A DNA stretch of 64,000 nucleotides from Aquilonibacter sp963820185 (GTDB lineage Bacteria; Vulcanimicrobiota; Vulcanimicrobiia; Vulcanimicrobiales; Vulcanimicrobiaceae). The stretch spans positions 1 to 64,000 of the forward strand of contig CAWFYV010000003.1 of assembly GCA_963820185.1 (NCBI GenBank), read 5' to 3'. Positions 52,799 through 61,404 of the stretch are shown piece after piece. Numbering within the stretch: the stretch's first letter is position 1; each line of letters begins with the position of its first letter. Below the pieces are notes generated by a model. It was not told the DNA's origin, searched no databases, and worked only from the letters and a program-made list of their open reading frames with translations. The position numbers were made by a program, and so were the translations under genes.

Positions 52799-54134
52799 GA
52801 GCCAGCATGCGCGGCAAGAATCCGATGTCGTAGCGGCCTTCGCGGAACTGTTTCGTCGCTAATATTTCAAGGCAATAGTCGATCGTCGTGCTCACGCCTT
52901 CGACGACGGTCTCGCGCAGCGCGCGTTCCATTCGTGCAATCGCGGCTTCGCGCGTTGCGCCAAACGCGATGATCTTCGCGATCATCGAATCGTAGTATGG
53001 CGGAACCGCCGCGCCGGAAAAGACGTGCGTGTCGACGCGCACACCGGGTCCTCCGGGAAAGACGACCTTGGTGAGTGTCCCAGCTTGTGGCGCAAAGTTG
53101 TTTTGCGGATCCTCCGCGTTGATGCGGCATTCAATCGCGTGACCGCGCAGCTGGAGATCCTGCTGCGCATAGCCGAGCGGCTCACCCGCGGCGATGCGAA
53201 TCTGCTCCTTAACGAGATCAACGCTGTACACCATCTCGGTGACCGGATGCTCGACCTGGATGCGCGTATTCATCTCCATGAAGAACACGTCGTCGCGGCT
53301 CACGAGAAATTCGAGCGTCCCGGCGTTGCTGTAGCGCACGTGCTTGCAGGCGCGCACCGCCATATCGAGCAGTGTCGACCGAGCCCGATTCGAGAGATGC
53401 GGCGCCGGCGACTCTTCAATCAATTTTTGATGCGACGGCTTTTGCACCGAGCAATCACGTTCGCCGAATGTCACCACGTTGCCGAACTCATCGCCCAACA
53501 CTTGCACTTCGATGTGGCGTGGATCGATGATCAGCTTCTCCATGTAGACGCGGCCATCTTTGAAACTGGCTTCCGCTTCAGCAGTGGCACTCGCGTACGC
53601 GCGCTCCATCTCGCTTGCGCGCTCAACGACGCGCATGCCCTTGCCGCCGCCACCCGCCGTCGCTTTGAGCAGCAGCGGATAGCCGATTTTGTTGCCGGCC
53701 TTAATCGCTTCGTCAACCGAATCCAAGATGTCGGTGCCGGGCGTCGTTGCAACACCGGCTTCACGCATGACGCGCTTTGCCGTCGCCTTGTCGCCCATCG
53801 CCGCGATTACTGCGGGCTTGGGCCCGATGAAGGTCAAGCCGTGATCGGCGCAGATCTGTGCGAAGCGCGCGTTCTCGGCTAAAAAGCCATAGCCCGGATG
53901 GATCGCGTCGCACCCGGTGATCAACGCGGTCGAGATGATGTTTGGAATATTGAGGTAGGAACGCGCGACCGGGCCCGGTCCGACGCAGAAGGCTTCATCG
54001 GCCTGCCGTACGTGCAGCGACTCGCGATCCGCTTCGGAGAAAATTGCTACGGTTCGCACGCCCAACTCTTGGCAAGCGCGATTGATCCGCAGCGCGATCT
54101 CGCCTCGATTGGCGATCAGAACCTTGGTGAAAAT
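52785..54134 (-). CDS. accC: Acetyl-CoA carboxylase, biotin carboxylase subunit (apparent ATT start)
   Basis: The ATP-grasp body has ATAGGGGKGMRVV, EVQVLGDEFGNVVTFGERDCSVQ, EMNTRIQVEHPVTEM and RGHAIECRINAEDP. Any ATG/GTG/TTG start loses the conserved N terminus: the first such codon, TTG 54065, begins at GVRTVAIFSEAD. The same frame upstream reads FTKVLIANRGEIALRINRAC, bounded by a stop, and its only start-like codon is ATT at 54134, with AAGGA 9 bases upstream. That gives 449 aa, the length of E. coli AccC. It carboxylates biotin on AccB. ATT is rare but used, for example, by infC; a base error of ATG is the alternative. Confidence 0.9.
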   Translation of the reverse strand: MFTKVLIANRGEIALRINRACQELGVRTVAIFSEADRESLHVRQADEAFCVGPGPVARSYLNIPNIISTALITGCDAIHPGYGFLAENARFAQICADHGLTFIGPKPAVIAAMGDKATAKRVMREAGVATTPGTDILDSVDEAIKAGNKIGYPLLLKATAGGGGKGMRVVERASEMERAYASATAEAEASFKDGRVYMEKLIIDPRHIEVQVLGDEFGNVVTFGERDCSVQKPSHQKLIEESPAPHLSNRARSTLLDMAVRACKHVRYSNAGTLEFLVSRDDVFFMEMNTRIQVEHPVTEMVYSVDLVKEQIRIAAGEPLGYAQQDLQLRGHAIECRINAEDPQNNFAPQAGTLTKVVFPGGPGVRVDTHVFSGAAVPPYYDSMIAKIIAFGATREAAIARMERALRETVVEGVSTTIDYCLEILATKQFREGRYDIGFLPRMLAHAVA

Positions 54135-54155
54135 TGGTTTACGTCCTTATCCGCG

Positions 54156-54578
54156 CTATCCGCGATCGATTTCGAAGAGCACTGCTCCATATTCGACAGG
54201 CTCGCCGTCGCCTCGTCTGATCGCCAAGATCCTACCAGGACCGTGGCTACGCACCGGGTTTCGGATGCCGAGCGCTTCGATAAAGGCCAGTTCGCGATCG
54301 CTCTCGAGCAGGTCGCCCTCCGATGGAGCGGGCCGGCTCAAATGGAAGATCCCGACCAAGTCGGCGCGGATCTGCTCGGCGCGGACCGGGTGGGATTCCA
54401 GCATTCCGAGGTCGTGCGGGATCTCGGGCACCGAGTCCGGGTGGAGCGCGCGCCGCCCAAGCTCGATCGCCTCGCCTTCCCGTTCGATGCGCAGCCGGAG
54501 CAGATCGGTCTCGACGAAGAGCTCGGCCAGGGCGCGCACGCGCTCGGTCACTTGGGAGAGGGGGGGCTGGTCGGACAT
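54156..54578 (-). CDS. accB: AccB-like biotin carboxyl carrier protein lacking the biotinyl lysine
   Basis: A 140-aa protein upstream of accC. Residues 1-45 resemble the AccB N-terminal helix region (VTERVRALAELFVETDLLRLRIEREGEAIEL). The C-terminal hammerhead is recognisable from the closing strands GPGRILAIRRGDGEPVEYGAVLFEID. In the biotinylation hairpin the canonical EAMKLMN reads EALGIRN (residues 101-107), so the lysine that carries biotin is Gly104. As written it cannot be biotinylated at the usual site. It may be a structural or regulatory paralogue, with the true carrier elsewhere. The stop is 21 bases before the ATT start of accC. Confidence 0.75.
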   Translation of the reverse strand: MSDQPPLSQVTERVRALAELFVETDLLRLRIEREGEAIELGRRALHPDSVPEIPHDLGMLESHPVRAEQIRADLVGIFHLSRPAPSEGDLLESDRELAFIEALGIRNPVRSHGPGRILAIRRGDGEPVEYGAVLFEIDRG

Positions 54579-54588
54579 CGGCGCTTTG

Positions 54589-54628
54589 GATTCGCCCTAG
54601 GGGACCCTCCCTCCGGCTCCGGCGAATC
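54589..54628. promoter_or_regulatory. Inverted repeat in the accB / HD-GYP divergent region
   Basis: GATTCGCC (54589-54596) and GGCGAATC (54621-54628) are perfect inverted copies 24 bp apart, within the 74-bp region between two divergent genes. They could be a regulator site for one or both. TATAAC at 54647-54652 abuts the GTG 54653 and is too close to be the promoter of that start. Confidence 0.4.
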
Positions 54629-54652
54629 TAGCAAGCGGAGCAATGATATAAC

Positions 54653-56455
54653 GTGGCCACATTGGTCCTGTATCCGCACGATCTCGACCTCGGTGAACTG
54701 CCCCTGCTTTTGGGCAACGTCGGCGTCTCGGTCCACGCGGTCGACTTTAAACGGTTGCGCGAACGCGGCGGCCTAAAGACGCTTGGGGCCCCGCCGGCGA
54801 CGGCTATCGTGGTTTTGCCGCCGCAGCATTCGGCGCTCGCCTGGATCGCCGACGATCCGGAAGTCGTTGCAATCATGCATCCCCCGGTGACCGGCGCCTC
54901 GTTGCTCGCTGCGCTGCGCACCGCAGCCAAGGTCGAGACCGCGCGAACGCTGACGCGCACCGCGCGCGAAGGCGAAGAGCTGCTCGAAATCGGGCGGGCG
55001 CTTTCGTCTGAGCGCGATCTCCCGACCCTGCAGCGCTTGATCGTGCGCAAGGCACGCGAGCTCACGTTCTCCGACGCCGGTAGCTTGTTCGTCATCGAAG
55101 AGCACGATGAGCAGAAGCGGCTGCGTTTCGCGGTCGCGCAGACTGGCCCCAAGGACGACGGCGTGCTGATGAACGCGCTGCTGCCGCTCTCCACGACGTC
55201 GATCGTCGGCTATGTATCGGTAACCGGCGAGCCGCTTCGGATCGAAGATGCATATATGATTCCCGAGTCGTCGCCGTATCAGTTCAACCGCGGCTTCGAC
55301 GACAAGAACAACTACCGCACCAAATCGATCCTCTGCGTGCCGATGCGCAATATGCAAGGCGATGTCATCGGCGCGATTCAGCTAATCAACCACAAGCCGA
55401 GTTTCCATACCGAGCTTGAATCGCCGGCGCACACCGAAGAGGTCGTGCGCCCCTACGATCAACACGACGAACGTCTCCTGACCGCGCTTGCCTCGCAAGC
55501 TGCGGTTGCAATGGAAAACGCGCGCCTGGTCGACGCGATTCAGAATCTGTTCGAGCGCTTCGTCCACGCGTCGGTCAAGGCAATCGAAGTTCGCGATAAG
55601 TCGACGCAGGGCCATTCGGAGCGCGTTGCCGCGCTTACGGTCGCCCAAGCTGAAGCGATCAACACGATCGACTCGGGTCCGCTCGCGGGCCTGCACTTTA
55701 CGACCGAGCAGATTCGCGAAGTGCGCTACGCTTCGCTGCTACACGATTTCGGCAAAGTCGCCGTTCCAGAATATATCTTTGCAAAGGCCAAGAAGCTGCC
55801 CGACGGGCGTCTCGATACGATTCGCTTGCGCTTCCTTCTCGCGCTCGAACAAGCGCGCACCAAAGACGACAAGGAACTGCTACGCGAGTTGCTCGCGAAA
55901 GTTGAAACAGCCAACGAACCCAACGTCGTCGCCGACGCCGCCGATGATACGCTGCAGCGCGCGATGGAGCGCCGCTACCGCGATACCGATGGACCTCGCC
56001 CGTTGCTCGATCAGGCAGAGTATAGTTTTCTGTCGATTCCACGTGGCTCGCTCTCGGACGACGAACGCAACCGCATGCAGGAGCACGTTACTCAGTCGTT
56101 TCTGTTCTTGCGTGAGATTCCGTGGCAAGAGACGCCGTGGCGCGATGTTGCCGACCTCGCCTACGGTCATCACGAACATCTCGATGGCACCGGCTATCCG
56201 CGCAAGCTCAAAGGTGACGCGATCAAGCCGCAGGTGCGCATGATGACGATCAGCGACGTATTCGACGCGCTGACGGCATCGGATCGTCCCTACAAGAAGG
56301 GCATGTCCACCGAGCGCGCGCTCGACATTCTCTCAAAAGAGTTTGCACAGCGCGGCAAGGTCGATCCGTTACTGCTCGACGTATTCATCCACAAGCGTCT
56401 CTACGAAGTCACGAACCGCGAAGACAACAATCCCTTGATCAAACACGTTTCGTAA
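54653..56455 (+). CDS. GAF / HD-GYP domain protein (putative c-di-GMP phosphodiesterase)
   Basis: A 600-aa protein from GTG 54653. Residues 1-95 resemble a degenerate receiver, about 110-295 a GAF domain (GRALSSERDLPTLQRL, ILCVPMRNMQGDVIGAIQLIN), then HD-GYP with RDKSTQGHSERVA, the metal pair in LLHDFGK (H364, D365), HHEHLDGTGYP (H506-P516) and SDVFDALTASDRPYK. The catalytic motifs are intact, so c-di-GMP hydrolysis is expected. About 80 extra residues sit between the HD and HH motifs compared with most family members. Confidence 0.88.
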   Translation: MATLVLYPHDLDLGELPLLLGNVGVSVHAVDFKRLRERGGLKTLGAPPATAIVVLPPQHSALAWIADDPEVVAIMHPPVTGASLLAALRTAAKVETARTLTRTAREGEELLEIGRALSSERDLPTLQRLIVRKARELTFSDAGSLFVIEEHDEQKRLRFAVAQTGPKDDGVLMNALLPLSTTSIVGYVSVTGEPLRIEDAYMIPESSPYQFNRGFDDKNNYRTKSILCVPMRNMQGDVIGAIQLINHKPSFHTELESPAHTEEVVRPYDQHDERLLTALASQAAVAMENARLVDAIQNLFERFVHASVKAIEVRDKSTQGHSERVAALTVAQAEAINTIDSGPLAGLHFTTEQIREVRYASLLHDFGKVAVPEYIFAKAKKLPDGRLDTIRLRFLLALEQARTKDDKELLRELLAKVETANEPNVVADAADDTLQRAMERRYRDTDGPRPLLDQAEYSFLSIPRGSLSDDERNRMQEHVTQSFLFLREIPWQETPWRDVADLAYGHHEHLDGTGYPRKLKGDAIKPQVRMMTISDVFDALTASDRPYKKGMSTERALDILSKEFAQRGKVDPLLLDVFIHKRLYEVTNREDNNPLIKHVS

Positions 56456-56477
56456 TTCATCGTCGGGGGTGTTTGCG

Positions 56478-57464
56478 ATGAACGCAGCGAGGCTCGGATC
56501 GCTTATCATTGCTATGCTGCTCGCGGCGTGCGGCGGCGGGTCGACGGCGCCTGTGCCTTCACCAACGATTGCGTTCGCGCCGCTGGCGGTGCCGACGCCG
56601 CAGTTCTCGCCCGGCATCACGCTTCCAACCGGCATCGTCGGGAATTTCATCACGGCAACCAACGTCGAGACCAGCGGCGCGACCGTCGGCGCGCTCTCCA
56701 ACAGCGGCGTGTGGACTGCGATCAACTACCCATCGGCGACGTCAACTGCCGCGTATGGCCCCGCTGCCACGACGAACGGTTTTCGGGTCGTCGGCAGTTT
56801 CAAGATGCCCGGAGCGCCGTACCAGTTCGACAACGCGTTCTATTACGACTCGGCGAGCAACACGTTTGCCACGATCGATCCACCGCCGAGCTTTTGCGCG
56901 CCGAGCCTGTGCAACGAAGTCATTGCGCACAGTAGTTTCGGCATGACGCTCTTCGAGATCGTCGGGAACTGCGATGCGGTTAGCGCAGCGCCCGTGCCGC
57001 TCGCCTACTCCGCCACCGCAAATGCATTTCTTTATACACCGGCGACCAACACCTATGCCTTGATCAACATGCCGAACGCGGTCAGCACGACCGCCTACGG
57101 CATCTGGATCGACACCGATACGGTTGTTACGGGCGGGTTCACCGATATGAAAGGCACGCACGGCTACGTGCGGGGACTCGTGAGCGGCACGATCATCACC
57201 TACGATTATCCCAGTGCCGGCATCACGCACTTCGAAGGCATTACCGCCGCAGGCGGCAACGGCAACTACAATCTCGCCGGCGATTACAGCAACGCCGCCG
57301 CAGGTTCAACCGTCTACGGATTCTTTCTGCCGGTGCGCAATTGGCAGTTCGGCACGCCGATCGTGCTCGGCCCGGTCAGCGCGAACTCGGTGTACCAGAA
57401 TACGGTGATCGGCGTGATGCCCGCCGGCACGTCATCGACCGGGTATATCGCTACGATCCCGTAG
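56478..57464 (+). CDS. Putative secreted lipoprotein with repetitive beta strands
   Basis: A 328-aa protein from ATG 56478 with GGGGG 8 bases upstream. The signal ends LLAACGGGS, a lipobox. The body is Thr/Ser/Gly-rich with regularly spaced motifs such as TTAYGI, GFTDMKGTHGYV and YDYPSAGITHFEGI, suggesting a beta-propeller like the extracellular repeat proteins with HAF-type motifs. Binding partner unknown. Its end overlaps folK by 14 bases. Confidence 0.7.
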   Translation: MNAARLGSLIIAMLLAACGGGSTAPVPSPTIAFAPLAVPTPQFSPGITLPTGIVGNFITATNVETSGATVGALSNSGVWTAINYPSATSTAAYGPAATTNGFRVVGSFKMPGAPYQFDNAFYYDSASNTFATIDPPPSFCAPSLCNEVIAHSSFGMTLFEIVGNCDAVSAAPVPLAYSATANAFLYTPATNTYALINMPNAVSTTAYGIWIDTDTVVTGGFTDMKGTHGYVRGLVSGTIITYDYPSAGITHFEGITAAGGNGNYNLAGDYSNAAAGSTVYGFFLPVRNWQFGTPIVLGPVSANSVYQNTVIGVMPAGTSSTGYIATIP

Positions 57465-57927
57465 CGATGATGGAAACGCCCGCGCGGTCCAACGGTGAGA
57501 GCGCTTCGCGCATCGATGCGTACGCAGGCGCGATCTCCGCGAGCGGCACGAGCGCAAATGCACGCTCATGCAGACGCGGATGCGGGATCACGAGGTCGCC
57601 ATCGTCGACTCGCTCGTCGCCAAACGCTAAGATGTCGAAGTCGATCCGGCGGGGGCCCCACCGTTCGCCTTGCTCGTCACGCCCGAGTTCACGTTCGAGC
57701 CATTTGAGCGCCTGCAGCAGCGGTCGCGGAGAAAGGTCGGTGTCAAGGGCGACAGCGGCATTCACGAATTCGGGCTGATCGGTCTTACCCCACGGCGCGG
57801 TGCGATAGAGTGATGAGACGAGGGTGACCTCGCCGAGCGCGCGCAGCGCATCGACAGCTTTGCGCACCTGACGTACCGGGTCGTCCAAGTTCGAACCGAT
57901 GCCGATGTAGGCGCGGGTTAGGGCCAA
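57451..57927 (-). CDS. folK: HPPK (6-hydroxymethyl-7,8-dihydropterin pyrophosphokinase)
   Basis: A 158-aa HPPK: AYIGIGSNLDDP, the pterin-binding TAPWGKTDQPEFVNAAVAL, and the metal/ATP motif RWGPRRIDFDILAFGD, then IPHPRLHERAFALVPLAEIAP. It transfers pyrophosphate from ATP to hydroxymethyl-dihydropterin. Last gene of the folate operon; overlaps folB by 10 bases. Confidence 0.95.
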   Translation of the reverse strand: MALTRAYIGIGSNLDDPVRQVRKAVDALRALGEVTLVSSLYRTAPWGKTDQPEFVNAAVALDTDLSPRPLLQALKWLERELGRDEQGERWGPRRIDFDILAFGDERVDDGDLVIPHPRLHERAFALVPLAEIAPAYASMREALSPLDRAGVSIIATGS

Positions 57928-58277
57928 GGTTCGCGCTCGCGCACGAGGCGAACCGACGGGGTTGCGCCGTCGAGAATGCCCGGCTTGGCGATCGAGATGT
58001 CGGCGCTGCGGATCCGTTCGTCGCTTGCAACCTCATCGAGTATCACGGCCGCCAGTTTCTCGAGCAGCGCGTAGGAGTGGCTCCTAACGATCTCGACAAT
58101 GCGCCGGTGGATCGCGGCATAGTTGATCGTATCGTGCAGGTCATCGCTCGCCGCCGCGCGCGAAAGATCGAGTTGCAACACCAGATCGACGCGAAACGGT
58201 TGCAGCTTTTCGCGCTCGCCAGGTTTCACGCCGTGCTTGCCTTGCACGATGATGTCATGCAGCACTATCCGGTCCAT
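57918..58277 (-). CDS. folB: Dihydroneopterin aldolase
   Basis: A 119-aa protein from ATG 58277: MDRIVLHDIIVQGKHGVKPGEREKLQPFRVDLVL, INYAAIHRRIVEIV and SYALLEKLAAVIL with the active-site Glu. It makes the HPPK substrate. Overlaps folP by 13 bases. Confidence 0.94.
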   Translation of the reverse strand: MDRIVLHDIIVQGKHGVKPGEREKLQPFRVDLVLQLDLSRAAASDDLHDTINYAAIHRRIVEIVRSHSYALLEKLAAVILDEVASDERIRSADISIAKPGILDGATPSVRLVREREPWP

Positions 58278-59092
58278 CCGCTGGGCCTCCAATCGCGCAC
58301 GATTGCATCGGAGACGCTGATCACGTCGCGGTTTTGCGCGACGTCGTGAACGCGCACAATGTCAATGCCCGCCGAGATTCCGAGCGCCGTCGTCGCGGCG
58401 GTTCCGTAGATGCGCTCGTGCGCCTCACGCCCGGTCAGCTTGCCGATCGTCGATTTGCGCGACGTACCGAGCAGCGTTGGAAAACCGAGCGCGCAGATGC
58501 GCTCGAGATTCCGCAATAAGCGAATGTTGTGGTTGGGCGTCTTACCGAAGCCAATGCCGGGATCGAGCATGATGCGCTCGGGCCCGATGCCGCAGAGCAT
58601 CGCGCGCTGCGCGCAGTCACGTAAGAAGTCGACCACCGCATCGACCACGTCCTCGTCGTAATGCGTGCCGCTTTGGTTATGCATCATCGCAATCGGCATA
58701 TCGAACTCGGCAGCAGCCGCAAGCAAATCTTCCGGCGCACCCCACACCGAATTGACGAGGTCGGCACCGGCTGCTTGCGCAGCACGCACGACCGCAGGTT
58801 TGGTCGTGTCAACCGAGATCACCGCATCACGCAGCCGCCCACGCACGCCGGCAATGACTGGAACGACCCGCGCGAGTTCGGTCGCTTCATCGATTTGCGC
58901 ATGTCCTGGACGCGTCGACTCGCCGCCGATATCCAGCATGTCCGCGCCGGCGTTCCACTGCTTGACGGCATAGTCGATCGCCGCGTCGATCTGCGTCTGT
59001 CCGTCGCCCGAGAACGAATCCGGCGTTACGTTGACGATCGCCATCAAGTACGTGCGTTCGCCCCAGGCAAAACTGCGCCCGCGAAGGCGCAT
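58265..59092 (-). CDS. folP: Dihydropteroate synthase
   Basis: A 275-aa barrel from ATG 59092, which overlaps the folC stop by one base (TGATG). Motifs are MAIVNVTPDSFSGDG, DMLDIGGESTRPGH, VISVDTTKPAVVRAA, IMLDPGIGFGKTPNHN and LLGTSRKSTIG. It joins pABA to the pterin and is the sulfonamide target. Confidence 0.96.
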   Translation of the reverse strand: MRLRGRSFAWGERTYLMAIVNVTPDSFSGDGQTQIDAAIDYAVKQWNAGADMLDIGGESTRPGHAQIDEATELARVVPVIAGVRGRLRDAVISVDTTKPAVVRAAQAAGADLVNSVWGAPEDLLAAAAEFDMPIAMMHNQSGTHYDEDVVDAVVDFLRDCAQRAMLCGIGPERIMLDPGIGFGKTPNHNIRLLRNLERICALGFPTLLGTSRKSTIGKLTGREAHERIYGTAATTALGISAGIDIVRVHDVAQNRDVISVSDAIVRDWRPSGWTG

Positions 59093-60399
59093 CACGCCGC
59101 GACCAGCCACCATTCCCGCAATGTTCCCACGAGGAACGTCGATCCCGTGACGACGATCACGTCATTCGCCGATGCGTTGCGGCGCGCCACGGAAAGCGCC
59201 TCGATCGGATCGCTAACGCTGCGACCCCAGGTGCCGATCGTCTCGGCGATGCGCAACAAGCGCATTGGATTTGTCGCTTCGCGTCCGGGCGTGTCGAACG
59301 ACGTAAAGACGAAATTCGCCGGCAAGCTGGCGAAGGTACGCAAGATCTCGGCGGCGTCTTTGCTCGCCCCGATCGCGACGACAAACGTGAAACGCCGGTC
59401 CGCAAAACGCTCGCGCAGCGAGCGCACGAGTTCTTCGGCTTTTTCCTTGTTGTGAGCGATATCGAACACGAGCGTCGGGTGCCCTGGGTAGACCTCCATC
59501 CGTCCCGGGATGATCAGATCGGCAAAGGCACGTTCGATCTGCGCGGGAGTCGGACGCAGCGCATCGGGCAGCTGTTCCATGGCCACGATCGCGGTCGCGG
59601 CGTTGCGGCGCTGGAACGAGCCAAACATGCGGGTCTCGATCGCGTATGGCGCACGCGCCGTGCGCACTTCAAAGCTTTGACCGTCACGCTCGACACGCAC
59701 GTTCTCAACCGGCACGGCCGCAGCCCGTGCATCGATCAACGGCGCGCCGGCTTCGCGCGCCTGCTCGGCGATCACCGCGAACGCAGCATCATCTTCAACC
59801 GCGACCACTAATGGCACCCCTGCCTTCGCGATACCGGCCTTTTCGAGCGCGATCTCCGCGAGCGTCTCGCCGAGCACGTCGGTGTGGTCGAATCCTACTG
59901 AGGTAATCGCGGCCACCACCGGCACGAGTACGTTGGTGCCGTCAAGGCGTCCGCCGAGCCCGACCTCAACGACGGCAACATCGACGTGCTCCTGCGCGAA
60001 GTAGAGCAGCGTCAGCGCAAGCAGCGTTTCATAGTAGGTGGGGCGACCATGCGCCTGCGCCGTTCGTTCGATCGCCGGCATCATCTCGTCGAGCAACGCC
60101 GCAAAGCGCTCTTCACTCACCGCAACGCCGTCGATCCGCGCGCGCTCGGTCATTGAGCGCAGGTGCGGTTTGGTGTGCAAACCGGCACGCTTGCCGGCTC
60201 GCGCGAGCGCGGCTGCGATCATCGTCGAGGTCGAGCCCTTGCCGCTCGTACCGCCGACGTGCACGCTTGGATAGCGATCCTGCGGATCGCCAAGTTCGTG
60301 CATGAAGGCGCGCATGCGCTCCAGCCGGTATGGCATACGCCGCGAGACCGTCTCGTTGATCGTCCCGAGCAGATAGGCTTGGGCTGCTTCATAATCCAT
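59092..60399 (-). CDS. folC: Folylpolyglutamate / dihydrofolate synthase
   Basis: A 435-aa Mur-ligase-like enzyme from ATG 60399 (MDYEAAQAYLLGTINETVSRRM): P-loop VHVGGTSGKGSTSTMIAAAL, KPHLRSMTERARIDG, VEVGLGGRLDGTNV, ITSVGFDHTDVLGETLAEIALEKAGIAK, IPGRMEV and FDIAHNKEKAEEL. The longer frame to 60633 overlaps mogA and is shadow. Confidence 0.95.
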   Translation of the reverse strand: MDYEAAQAYLLGTINETVSRRMPYRLERMRAFMHELGDPQDRYPSVHVGGTSGKGSTSTMIAAALARAGKRAGLHTKPHLRSMTERARIDGVAVSEERFAALLDEMMPAIERTAQAHGRPTYYETLLALTLLYFAQEHVDVAVVEVGLGGRLDGTNVLVPVVAAITSVGFDHTDVLGETLAEIALEKAGIAKAGVPLVVAVEDDAAFAVIAEQAREAGAPLIDARAAAVPVENVRVERDGQSFEVRTARAPYAIETRMFGSFQRRNAATAIVAMEQLPDALRPTPAQIERAFADLIIPGRMEVYPGHPTLVFDIAHNKEKAEELVRSLRERFADRRFTFVVAIGASKDAAEILRTFASLPANFVFTSFDTPGREATNPMRLLRIAETIGTWGRSVSDPIEALSVARRNASANDVIVVTGSTFLVGTLREWWLVAA

Positions 60400-60410
60400 G
60401 TAGTTCGTTG

Positions 60411-60893
60411 TTATCCGTCGCTCACGCGATCGCCCAGCAGTTCGAGCGCGTGCGGCAATACCGGCGCGATAACGCCAAGTGACTCGGCCACCGCCTTCGG
60501 GCTCCCGGGAAGATTTACGATGAGCGTGCGATGCCGCACTCCAGCAACTGCACGCGAGAGCATTGCCGTCTTTACGATGGCCATCGACGCGCTGCGAATC
60601 GCCTCCGCGATGCCGGGTACTTCGTAGTCGCACACCGCTGCCGTTGCCTGCGGTGTGCGGTCGCGTGGTGCGAGGCCGGTACCGCCGCTCGTAAGAATGA
60701 GCTCTGCCGCGCCGCTATCGGCTATGTCGATTAACTCCGCCTGCAGCGCACCCGGATCATCCGGCAAGATCACCTCGCGGACGATCTCATATGCACCGCC
60801 GAGGTTCTCGCGCATAACCGGTAGGCATCCGTCGGCGCGGCTTCCCTCCGCGGCGCGATCGGATAAGACGATCAATGCGGTTTTAAACGTCAT
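60411..60893 (-). CDS. mogA: Molybdopterin adenylyltransferase family protein (MogA/MoaB)
   Basis: A 160-aa protein: ALIVLSDRAAEGSRAD, LILTSGGTGLAPRDRTPQAT and NLPGSPKAVAESLGVIAPVLPHALELL. The family adenylylates molybdopterin before metal insertion. MogA and MoaB cannot be told apart from sequence alone. Overlaps moaC by 11 bases. Confidence 0.9.
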   Translation of the reverse strand: MTFKTALIVLSDRAAEGSRADGCLPVMRENLGGAYEIVREVILPDDPGALQAELIDIADSGAAELILTSGGTGLAPRDRTPQATAAVCDYEVPGIAEAIRSASMAIVKTAMLSRAVAGVRHRTLIVNLPGSPKAVAESLGVIAPVLPHALELLGDRVSDG

Positions 60894-61380
60894 CCTGAGG
60901 TGCGCCGACAGGCGCCTCGAAGGAGCCGCTCTTTCCGCCGCTCTTCGAGAGCAGCCGCACGCTCTCGACCACGATACCTTTATCGACGGCCTTGGTCATA
61001 TCATAGATCGTGAGCGCCGCAATGCTCGCCGCGATCATCGCTTCCATCTCGACGCCGGTTTGCGCGCTCGTCGTTGCTTCGGCCTCGATGCGCAGCAGCG
61101 CATCCTCCTCCCATGCAAACGTCACCCCGACATTTGCAAGAGCAAGCGTATGCGCGAGCGGAATCAAGCTGCCCGTCTGTTTCGCGGCCATGATGCCCGC
61201 TAGTTGCGCGGCGACGAACGCATCGCCCTTTGGCAACGTTGCATCGCGCAGCGCCTGGGCCGCGGCAGGACTCATCCGTACCAGCGCCTGCGCACGCGCG
61301 CTGCGCGCCGTCACCGGCTTGCTGGAAACATCCACCATGGAAATGCGGCCATCGGCCAGGATATGTGAGGGTTTCTGCAC
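60883..61380 (-). CDS. moaC: Cyclic pyranopterin monophosphate synthase
   Basis: A 165-aa protein: RISMVDVSSKPVTARSARAQ, the Lys-containing LPKGD, AAKQTGSLIPLAHTLAL with the catalytic His, TGVEMEAMIAASIAALTIYDMTKAVDK and LLSKSGGKSGSF. It acts with MoaA early in molybdopterin synthesis. First gene of the moaC-mogA-fol operon, divergent from the HD-GYP-like gene with 24 bases between starts. Confidence 0.95.
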   Translation of the reverse strand: MQKPSHILADGRISMVDVSSKPVTARSARAQALVRMSPAAAQALRDATLPKGDAFVAAQLAGIMAAKQTGSLIPLAHTLALANVGVTFAWEEDALLRIEAEATTSAQTGVEMEAMIAASIAALTIYDMTKAVDKGIVVESVRLLSKSGGKSGSFEAPVGAPQDDV

Positions 61381-61404
61381 GGCAATATGTAAACGGCGTA
61401 GGGA

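Noticed and set aside
54647..54652. TATAAC directly before the HD-GYP GTG start as a -10 box
   Set aside because: A transcript from it would begin downstream of the start codon, so it cannot serve that start; no matching -35 was seen.
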